From Pomphorhynchus laevis (lineage: Eukaryota; Acanthocephala; Palaeacanthocephala; Echinorhynchida; Pomphorhynchidae), in the NCBI GenBank assembly GCA_012934845.2, contig WNNJ02003107.1, forward strand, positions 1-64,000: a stretch of DNA of 64,000 nt, written 5' to 3'. The position numbers and the translations under genes were made by a program. Every line of letters starts with the position of its first letter. Positions within the stretch are counted from its first letter, which is position 1. Positions 54,838 through 64,000 of this stretch are shown in pieces. The notes below the pieces were generated by a model that saw only the letters and a program-made list of their open reading frames with translations, was not told the DNA's origin and made no database searches.

Positions 54838-57800
54838 ATTAATCTTTAATCTTATTTGTTATATTTTGCAGTTAAAATCTTTCAATTCCCTACATTTTAT
54901 TTTCCTATTTAAATCCATTTATCCTTTGCTTTCGGTCGTGCGTTGCGAATATACAGATAGTTCGCAAAGTAATTATGTTTGATACAGAGTAATTATTTTT
55001 GCAATGACCTTATTTTTATTATATTTTTATTTACTTTCTTGTTCTTTCTTTGTTACAAAATTTGAGTATATTGTATAAACTTTCAAACTTGATGTTTTTG
55101 ATTGAATGATAAAATGTTTGTGACCATCTTGAAAATGAAAGCAGGAGTTATCAAAATATTGTAATTTGCGGAATATAAAACAAATTTATTCGTTTCTTTA
55201 AATTTTTAAGAATATAAGAAATAAATGGATATTTTTAATATTTATAAATGACATGATATAATATAATATTCATAATATTATAATACAATAATATATTTTA
55301 AAATAATGTATTTAATTTCATAATTAAATATAATATCAATTGTTCATAATATTTTAATATATATAATATCCAGTAATTAAGGGATTAATAGCTTAAAACA
55401 TTCAATGTTGACGTACATAGCATTCAACGTTAATATGTTCAGATATCACAATATATATCGTTTGTCATTGAAAAAATGTCAAAAAATAATTTGGTAAGTA
55501 CTCTGTTTTCAAATGAACAATCTATTTTACCAATCGTTTTCACCAATCATGCTTATTGAAAGCCTTAATTATATTTCCAAATATAAATATTGTTTATTTT
55601 ATTTTAAATTACTAATTTCAATTGAATAACCCGTTTGAAAATACAATAAAAATACTATAAAATTTATATTAAATAGAATAATATTCTTATATGAACCTTT
55701 AGTCACTGGAGTTCTGAACTGGGAGTAAAATTAGGCATCGGCATTTAGTGAACTATACATTTACAAACGAAGGTCGATAGTCTAATAAATGATCAAACTT
55801 GATTAACCATCTAACTTAAAAAATCAAAATTTGAATTTGCTGGTCATATTTTGTGCAACTCCTCTTTCTGTAAGTTCTTTAAATATTTGTGTTTTGAAAT
55901 ATCATTTTTAGAGCATCCGCGATGTATTCCTTAAGAGTAGATTTAAGAACACCCTAAAAATATTAGTTAAAAAGCGATTTTCGTATATTGCTAACAAACG
56001 TTTAAATTAAAGATGTGACAAATAAGTACATCCTTTTTTCAAATGCACACAATCAAAATAGCAAACATCCGACAAAGTCATACATTGAATACAATATTTC
56101 CATATTTTATATTCTCAAAAATATAGTTTATTCAGTCTATGAATCAGATTAGCTAACTGGGGCTACGTATTTTATATTATTTACAAATTAAAGATAAAAT
56201 TGATAAAAATAAATAATAAATAATTATATAAGATTTTATACAATTAATATTTAAAAAAAGTTAAAATTTAAAATTGAAATTTAAAATAAAAGTCAATTGT
56301 AATGAATTTACTAATAAATAACATACATTGTACAAGAATATGATTAAATGTAATCAAGAGGAACTGTTATGTTATCAGGTTTTGGCCTCTATTCCTCTAC
56401 TTTGCACTGCATACCCAAAATAGCATCGGGGCAAATACTTATGTATCTTATTCTAACCACTGAGAATATTGTTTATTATCCATATTTTTCGCTTAATAGT
56501 TTAAATTTATATTTTATAATATAATGTTGATTTGTAAATTGTAAATTTGATATTTTAATAATATTTTGTCGATTTATATTTCTCGATTATAAGAAATAGA
56601 AAATAATAATTAAACTTGCCTGAAAATTAATAGAAAAATAAGACATTTAGACATTTTTAAATGCAAAATAGTATTATTTTGTATTAAAATCGATACGGGT
56701 AAATGCTACATTATAATCACCACATGTTAAGAAGCATATGACATGAGATATTGTTCCGGAAGGAGCTAAATCCTATATATAAATATATATTCGGTGAAAA
56801 AAAATCGAATACAATTTTTATAAAAATAAGAACTTGTTATATTTATTTAAGGTGTTACGACTATCTTAATTAGATACGAATCCAAACAATTTCCAAGCGT
56901 AAGATTTTTTTATATATCAAAAAATCAAGACATAACAAAATAATCATACGTATTTTATAAATTAACAATAATTCTAATAAGAAAATTATTAAATGATTAT
57001 AAAGTATTACAAGAATTAATTTTTATAAAATTGACTAATAAACATCATAAAGAGATAATATATATAAATAAGGCTCAATAAATCAGGTCAGCTAACTGAG
57101 TCTACGTATTTTATATTGTATATTAAAAATACAGATAAGTAAAATGAATAATTATAATATAATTATATAAATATATTATTATATAATTATTATATTATAT
57201 TATAATATTATATTATATAATAAATTATTTAATATAATAATTTAATTTTATATATTTCTAAAATAGTTATTTTTAATTAATAAATTATTTTTTACATAAA
57301 TTACAATTATTTTAAATAAAAAATTAAATAAATAATAAATAATTATAATTAATAATTAATTGTTATACAAGATTAAACATAATTTATATCCAGTTATAAC
57401 TACAGAAATTTAAAATTAAATTCTTATGAATTGACTAATAAATAAAATACGATGTATCAGAATAAGGATTAGAGGTCATCAGAAGAAACTATAAAAATAG
57501 AACTATATAAAATAACATAATTAAATTTATTTCTAAATATCAAAGAATATTAAAACAACCATCTGGCTATAGACCTGAAGTATAAATAATAATTATATAA
57601 TATTTTATACAATTTATATTTATATCAAGTTAAAATTAAAAATTGAAATTTAAAATAAAATTAATTTCTTATGAATTGACTAATAAATAAAAGATGATGT
57701 TTAAGAATAAGGATTAGAGATAATCAGGAGCAACTTATTTAAGGTGTTACCATCTTAATTAGATACGAAACTAAACAATGCATAAATTATATAAGTATAC

Positions 57801-60407
57801 TTTAAAATCATTATAATAACATTAAGGAGGTATTTAAATATTTTTTAACGTATAAAATACAATTTCCATTGATAAGTAAATTTATTAAAGATAAGGTATG
57901 CTTAACAAAAGTAAATATATGGAGTGATTTATGACGAATAAGTATTTGTCCACGTCATCATTAATGTAGTTAAAATAAAAATGTGGTGTTGGAAGTATCA
58001 CATCACAGTTAATTACATCATGACTGATTCAAATTTAGCATTAGGCTACATTAACTAGGTCGTTCGAGAAGCATTAGCAAAACCTGTCCACACAGCAAAT
58101 CATCTTAAATACTATATTCATACAATCACTTCTTACATTATAATCAAATCATTTCTTTGAATTACCAAATTATCATTTGAACTCATATAAATATTTTGTA
58201 GTTGCTATCGATTCTGGTATAATACTTTATCTTCTAATTGTATCATATTTTGTAATTAAATGAATATAATTATGATGGATTTATTACAAATTATATAAAA
58301 ATATATAATTGTAATATATAAGCGATCAGTTATATTTTAATTTATATCTTAAAAATGATGTTTGAGAAAATTCTCGTCATATTTGAAATAAATGACATCG
58401 TTATTAAGTTGATTTATAAACTTTCTTTTCAATTTACAATCTTGAAATCACCAGGTTATTATAAAATGGCAAGTGCTTTATGCGCGATCACTCCTATGTA
58501 CATTCGATTTAAAGATCAACATTAGATTATAAATTAGCGTACATATTTTAATTTTTAAATAATTTGTTAATTTAATTTAGCACCTGTAAATGAGTGTCTT
58601 AAATTGAAAATAAAATAATAAATGACTGTAAATGAAGTGTAAGCAAACTCAAAGACAATATTAAACGAGTATGAAATTTTAAGTAAAATACTGAGTTAAA
58701 AATTTGTAAATAATTTGTTCGTTAAGTGAAAAATCATTGTTACACATTTTTTTAAATCAATGATAGCAATATAGTATATTTTGTGCAGCAAAATATAAAG
58801 GAATATAAATTAAATCCCTATAATGCACAAATCCACATTAAAAATTGAAAGTTTAAAAACTAAAATACTTAAATTTTAAAATATTTTGCTTTATAAATCA
58901 ATTTATAAAATTTTGATTTTTAATTCTGAAACCAAACAAACTCAGGATTACAAATTTATACTAAACACGAATAACTAAACGTTATTGCTGTAAAGTAAAC
59001 AAGAGTGTGAATCAGATATTTCAATCTTCTGTTTGGATTTATTCACATAGAATTCATTTTGATTTTTCGATTTGTCTTTAAGGATCTGCTTATAAATACA
59101 AATTAGTGACAAATAAAATAATTAATAATTAATTTAATACTCCTTTAAAAGTTCACATTTGAAGCATTTTATTGTTTACTTTATTAATATTAACTTTTAA
59201 TTCTTAATTTATTTATCAAAAGTTTACATTATATATCATTAAGTTTATAATAATAAAAAATTATAATTATTGTTATTTATAAATATAATAATACTTAATA
59301 TTATAATTGTAAACTTCATTTTAGTTTTTATATTTATTTTATTTTTTAGTAATAATAAAAAAGAAACAAACAATCTCATATTTCTCAAAAATTAGTAATG
59401 ATGCTTTAAACTCTTAGGTACTTTTAAAAGTATCTCATGATACTTTTAAACTCAAATGGCTACAGTTAATAGTAATTTAATATTGACTGAAGATTATTCG
59501 ATTAATCTGCTTTATTGACAATTGGATTATATAAAATACATTCTCATAATATTTTGTAAATTTAATTGATATCATTTCTGGTTTCAATAAATCAGTCTTA
59601 GTAGGGGAAGGTTTTACCTTCAATTTGAAAATCTACCTATTTTTGAAATTAATTACTTTTATAAAATTAGTTCGCTTCCTAATTTATAGTAAATATAATT
59701 ATGTAGTCATTATTACAATTGAAATTTTTTGATATAACATCGCCGTTCCTGATTATTATAGAATATGCCAATATACTAAATCAGTATGTAAATAAATGAT
59801 ATTTACAAATTAGTGACAAATAAAATAATAAATAATTAATTTAAGCGTATTTATTTAGAGGTAAAATATAAGAGGTATAATATAAAGGTATAACATAAAA
59901 ATATGGAGGTATATATACAATGTAATTTATTTAGTAAAGAAAATTAAAAAATAAAATCAATTATCCATTTTAATTTAACAATTATTCTAATATAAAATTA
60001 TTTTATATAAAAATAACAGCATCAAAAAATGCTTCACATTTGAAAATTATTTTCAAATTATTATAATTGTAAACTTCATCAAGTTAATTTTTATTTTTAT
60101 ATTTGTGTGAAATTTTTATCATAAATTATGTGCTGAGGAAATTCGATGTCTGTAGGAACTTTAAAGACTTGTCTGTTTGGCGCAACCACGCTTTAAAGTA
60201 CTAATTTACTTTTTTTTATCCAAAACGAAATCGCAACCACTGAATTGAAAATTGGTAAATTAGGGATTCGGTATCATGAAAGTCGTCTACCTGCAAGTCG
60301 TTATCGATAAACACAACAAATAGCCAATCAATAACATAATCAGATTTATAAAATGAATACTGCAACAATAAATCGTACAATTAATCAAGTTTGATTAAAA
60401 ACGTATT
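54838..60407. other. AT-rich intergenic region with local duplications
   Basis: No gene supported. Holds a diverged duplication of about 0.9 kb (56130-56900 against 57070-57790) and another of about 0.7 kb (59097-59345 against 59803-60110). Confidence 0.45.
56130..57790. repeat. Diverged tandem duplication, about 0.9-kb period
   Basis: Landmarks in both halves: AGCTAACTG.G.CTACGTATT (56150; 57080), GACTAATAAATAA-type words (56310; 57680), TTTAAGGTGTTAC then TTAATTAGATACGAA (56847; 57738). Confidence 0.6.
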
Positions 60408-60518
60408 TCAATTCTCTTCTTGCTTTGCAAATTCATTGTCCACCGCTATTAACAGCTCCTTTACAGTTTCACTCTGATCTTTAAGCTCAGTGGTAAGATT
60501 TTCGACTAGATCGTGTAA
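60408..60518 (-). CDS. Geminin-family gene, exon 3
   Basis: Acceptor GTTCGTTAG|TT at 60519/60518, 36 codons to TGA 60408-60410, phase 0. LHDLVENLTTELKDQSETVK then ELLIAVDNEFAKQEEN continues the coiled coil of the preceding exon; heptad leucines are evident. Confidence 0.8.
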   Translation of the reverse strand, partial: LHDLVENLTTELKDQSETVKELLIAVDNEFAKQEEN

Positions 60519-63189
60519 CTAACGAACATAAAGCGTATTAATAGTAACAAACAATGTCTTAAAAAACATAAAGAACAAAATACGTGAAATATAAGTACAT
60601 TTTAGAAATTAAATTAACTATTTAATAATACTATATTAATAATATATAATAATATGATAATATTAATATGATATTAATATGATAATAATATGATAATAAT
60701 ATGATAATATATAATAATATCATAAATAATATATATAATATTATGAATTATATAATAATATTTGTAATAATTATAATTTATTAAAAAATAAGATAATTAT
60801 AAGATAATCTATTTAAAATAATAACCTCTACGATGAGAGATGATCAGCATCAATATTAATATAACAATTTTATTATATAATTATATTAACATATATTTTT
60901 ACACGTTAGAAATATAATTATAGTAATATATAATAAATTATCTTAGATAATTTATTTAAAATAATAACCCTCTGTCGCCACAAGCGATGATGGAGGATTA
61001 AAATCAAAACGTTATTACAACACGAAAACGTCAATAGGCAAACATCTACCAAATTAATAATACGAATTAAAAGGTCGTTAATCTGCAATTGCGATGATGT
61101 TTTTAAATGAATGCAAGATCGAGGATGAGAGCTGTTGGCTTATATATAAACAGTATTTACAAATACAGGCGGATTCTGATGTATGGCACATTACCCTATT
61201 TGAGCAAAACTTTCAATGAAAATCGTCAAGAGAAAATCTTATTATACTTTGATCATCAAAGTATGGTCAAAGTATTATAAAGTCTTGCTTTCTTTGACCA
61301 TCAAACTTCCAAATGTTCGGGAATTCAACTGCTGGCGTAAATTGGACATCACTATCCAGTATGAGTTGTTTCGAATTACAATTAGATACAAGCAAACGAA
61401 AATGCCGCCGTCTCTATAAAGGCGAAACGTTTCTGCGGGATAAACGACAATAGTTGCTCTCTAGTAAGATAAGCTGATTTCGAAGACGATATCTTACGGG
61501 ACAAGCAAAAGAAGAATTTAAGAAAATTCCATTTTATTCTATTAATTTGCTCAAAATTCCGAACAGATAAATCCTGCCAAATAGCCGATAACCCATATGT
61601 AACCATTGAAAGAAACATCATTTGATAATATTTCATGGATTTAGGATAGTCTATTAAACGTAAAGATTGACCGAACTCATTCACGAAGCAACCTTTCAAG
61701 CTATTATATCAAAATGATTAGTAAAACTCCAATTAGATAACAAATTAAAGCCATGATAGCAGAATTGCATACCTATTTGCAATAAAAACATCATTTCGTG
61801 ACAACCTACCACCACTTTGGAATTTTAAAAATATTAATAAAATAATACATAATAAATAAATAGCATTAATAAATAATTTGAGCTATCGGTTGTATATTGT
61901 TTATTACATTTAACATTAAATACTAATTCATATTAACATATTATACTAATATTAAGATAATGATATCGATTATGAATATATTATGGTGGATGTAGAATTA
62001 ATTATTATATTAACGATATTATTTTATTATAATATAAATAAAATATATTATTATTTAAATATTATTTACAAATATCGTATAATATTAATAATTAAATGTA
62101 AAAAATAATCCCAGCGAAATTGCAAACCACAAAACTAGCTTTAAAAAGATTGTCTGTTTTATAATTTCTGTAGATTAAAATCGATTGTTAATTAATCGAT
62201 TCATTAGCTATAGATTGATTGAATGAGTGAAGTTTTCATATATATATTATTCAAAGCCGAATTTTTAAAAGCTAACTGATATCATCATCAGGATATATTT
62301 ACTTCAAAGTCGATATTCCTGTTGATTAAATTAGCTATTGAAAATTCGACTTTGAAATAAATATATAAAAACTTCAATCACTCTATTATTCTATAACTAA
62401 AAGGTTAGTAAACAAATTATTAAAATGTACACACAATAAACTTTGTGAGTTTTGGAAAATTGCATACCACCTCTATTGATATTCTTAAATCGTCCAAAAT
62501 ATTCATAATACTAAATAATATCGTTGAATCTACAGTACACCATATCCACGTGATCATGGTCAATCCAGAGTAAAATTTGAATAATTTAGTTTTTATATAT
62601 TTATTTCAAAGTCGAATTTTCAATAGCTAATTTAATCAACAGGAATATCGACTTTCAAGTAAATATATCTCACATCGTTTCAAATAGATACAAAACAAAA
62701 CTTATGTACTTGTAGAGGCAAGATTTTAAGACTCTACAAGATTAAACCCTTAATCAATACAGACAAACTGCACATTGTATGATAATGTTAATATTTTATT
62801 CTAACTAGCTGCTATCGGAAGATGATAGAGTGAATGTGAAACAATTGAATGTGTATCATAGTGAAACAATTGAATGTGTATGACAGGGTTGAAAGTATAA
62901 AAGCAAGATTATTGAATATCATATTATATAAGTTATAATCTATACCTCTTCATTCTCTCTCGTTAGGCTTTCAATCTCAACAAGTCGTTCATTGGCTAAA
63001 AGCTTCCAGTAAGTAAAACCCAGAACATTATCTAAAAGAGAAATTATTAAATCGTCATATACAGATGAACTAAGAATGTAATCTAACATGTCATTGATCG
63101 TCTAATTTTATTGTTTACAAAAATTAAAAATAGATGGAAGATGTAAATTCACCATCCTTTCCCTTCTTCAGTAAAAATTCATCATGCAT
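60408..63189 (-). CDS. Mini-geminin: geminin/GEMC1/Multicilin-family coiled coil, three exons
   Basis: Exons 63153-63189, 62946-63031 and 60408-60518 join in phase (234 nt, 77 residues). The centre reads YWKLLANERLVEIESLTREN then EELHDLVENL, matching [20 protein letters not shown] then EKLHKEIEQ of human geminin: the YWK, A..R and ENE.LH positions are shared. Geminin binds Cdt1 through this helix and coiled coil to block re-licensing of replication. Only 12 residues precede it after the ATG at 63189, which follows an in-frame TAA, so there is no destruction box (RxxL) for APC/C. The acidic C-terminal tail is also missing. Geminin is about 209 residues in human. Whether it acts in replication or, like GEMC1, in cilia genes cannot be told. 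Confidence 0.72.
61050..61720 (-). mobile_element. LINE B-like ORF2 C-terminal fragment in geminin intron
   Basis: Minus strand: PKSMKYYQMMFLSMVTYGLS then AIWQDLSVRNFEQINR, FLKFFFCLSRKISSSKSAYL, and near 61165 SACICKYC...LHSF. These correspond to IKYFDVMLLPILSYGIRCFW, DFQIIDKCFW and the CRCRFC...LHAF knuckle of LINE B ORF2. 5'-truncated and decayed. Confidence 0.75.
61721..62289 (-). other. Intronic AT-rich sequence
   Basis: Part of geminin intron 2; nothing recognised. Confidence 0.4.
62290..62670. mobile_element. Foldback element with 84-bp inverted repeats
   Basis: Arms 62290-62373 and 62588-62670 are almost identical in inverted orientation (AAAGTCGATATTCCTGTTGA, TTAGCTATTGAAAATTCGAC). 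The centre of 214 bp has no coding capacity. Intronic. Confidence 0.85.
62946..63031 (-). CDS. Geminin-family gene, exon 2
   Basis: Acceptor TTTCTCTTTTAG|AT, donor GAAGAG|GTATAG, phase 1 to 0. Encodes NVLGFTYWKLLANERLVEIE then SLTRENEE, the family signature. Confidence 0.85.
63153..63189 (-). CDS. Geminin-family gene, first coding exon
   Basis: MHDEFLLKKGKD followed by donor GGATG|GTGAAT, phase 1. An in-frame TAA lies three codons upstream of the ATG, so any longer N-terminus would need a different exon. Confidence 0.6.
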
Positions 63190-64000
63190 TGCAGATTATA
63201 GATTAAATACAATAAGTATTATCTATGAATATCTCTGGGCAAGGATGATATGGTCAGGCAGCGGATAACGATATAACCGTTTGACATTGATATGTATATT
63301 TCATAGATAATGTTGCATACATGTCTAGTTACGTCAAACGAGTTATCTGAATATTTGCAAATACATTTTTTAGTAAAGAGTCCATATTTAAAAAATTAAT
63401 AAGCATCAAAAGCCTCTGTTGCGCTTATAGCGTTAAAGCAGACTTTAAATATTTACTGACTTGTAGGAAATATTGGTCAAGTATAAACTAAGATGTGCTC
63501 TAATGTCCCATTTCCACTGAACTACTATAAAACAAAAGTTGCTTGTAATAAATTGATTTGAATTGTGAGTGTATTTTCCGTTTCGCCTCAATAGTGCAAT
63601 TATTAAAAAAGTTATACACACTTGTGAGCGACAAGTTTTAGTAGCTTTCCAGAAGCCAAATTGTAAAGCGTGCAATGGCCACCTAAGCTTGAACCATTAA
63701 ACAAAAGATAAATACAATAATTCAAATGATCGATTATCATATAATGGTAAATAAAAATAACAACAGTTTTAAATATCTTCATTTTCTTCAAATTAAAAAA
63801 TATCGTCGTGACTTATTTATATAAAATTAAAAACAAAATATAAATACCATCATTTAGTTATTTTAAGCATTAATTTTCTCGTGTTTTCAACTTTAATTTC
63901 CTGATAATGTCAGAAGCGACTGAAGAAACTTAATATATTAAATATTAAGTATATAATAATATATAATATACATAAAAATAATATATATAATATATTAATA
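63190..64000. other. Upstream of geminin; one possible exon
   Basis: AT-rich. Only the WD40-like exon at 63622-63682 stands out. Confidence 0.3.
63622..63682 (-). CDS. Possible WD40-repeat exon
   Basis: Acceptor TCAAGCTTAG|GT and donor CACAA|GTGTGT bound 61 nt that read GHCTLYNLASGKLLKLVAH in one frame, a typical WD40 blade strand (LYDL.SGK.L..L..H). The donor phase is 2, and no matching next exon was proved. Confidence 0.3.

Noticed and set aside
54130-54982. Two matching open frames (MTSLTSGIICVSSGFTGQHV...)
   Set aside because: Identical translations come from the duplicated non-coding repeat; frames are short, start arbitrarily and run out into unrelated flanks.
63445-63520. Continuation of the WD40-like exon (SGNGTLEHILVYT)
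   Set aside because: Splice phase does not match the preceding candidate exon; left unannotated.

Overview
The window is AT-rich eukaryotic nuclear DNA, from a metazoan as far as the gene families allow (geminin family, SLC30A1-type zinc transporter, CDK family, ZNG1). The genes have GT-AG introns and the standard code fits. No operon, CRISPR array, rRNA or tRNA gene was found. The mobile elements (several non-LTR retrotransposon lineages, a Penelope-like remnant, a Mutator-like fragment, foldback/MITE elements, hammerhead-ribozyme repeats) suggest an invertebrate, perhaps flatworm-like. The species cannot be fixed from sequence alone.

Layout: 0-2 kb holds Penelope-like debris, hammerhead-like repeats and the last exon of a small membrane protein (+). 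3.3-6.7 kb is a two-ORF LINE on the minus strand. 8.6-13.4 kb (-) encodes a CDK-family pseudokinase, possibly with a 312-residue low-complexity N-terminal exon. 14.06-20.10 kb is a tandem satellite of about 71 copies of an 85-bp unit. 20.4-21.5 kb (-) is a single-exon ZNG1/CBWD GTPase. 21.8-32.4 kb is a mobile-element block: minisatellites, a MULE transposase piece, three copies of a CR1/L2-like LINE, a 5'-truncated LINE tail inside a 16-bp minisatellite, and one nearly whole second-type LINE. 32.6-41 kb holds two more LINE remnants and hairpins. 38.1-52.3 kb (-) is an eight-exon SLC30A1-like gene that I assembled from short exons; its introns carry a LINE remnant, foldback elements, decayed exon copies and a hammerhead ribozyme repeat. 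53.9-54.8 kb has two copies of a second hammerhead-containing repeat. 55-60.4 kb is AT-rich duplicated non-coding DNA. 60.4-63.2 kb (-) is a three-exon, 77-residue geminin-family gene.

The host genes share a theme. The pseudokinase has lost the glycine loop and the HRD and DFG residues. The zinc transporter has lost all four membrane zinc ligands. ZNG1 lacks the N-terminal motif used to dock methionine aminopeptidase. The geminin has shed everything but its coiled coil. All keep open frames and consistent splice phases, so they look like expressed, reduced or repurposed proteins rather than dead copies. That is inference from sequence. The best candidates for new biology are the self-cleaving ribozyme motifs (50.78 and 54.5 kb), the hammerhead-like boxes in a non-canonical order (0.8, 1.2 and 6.8 kb), the zinc-site-less transporter and the mini-geminin.
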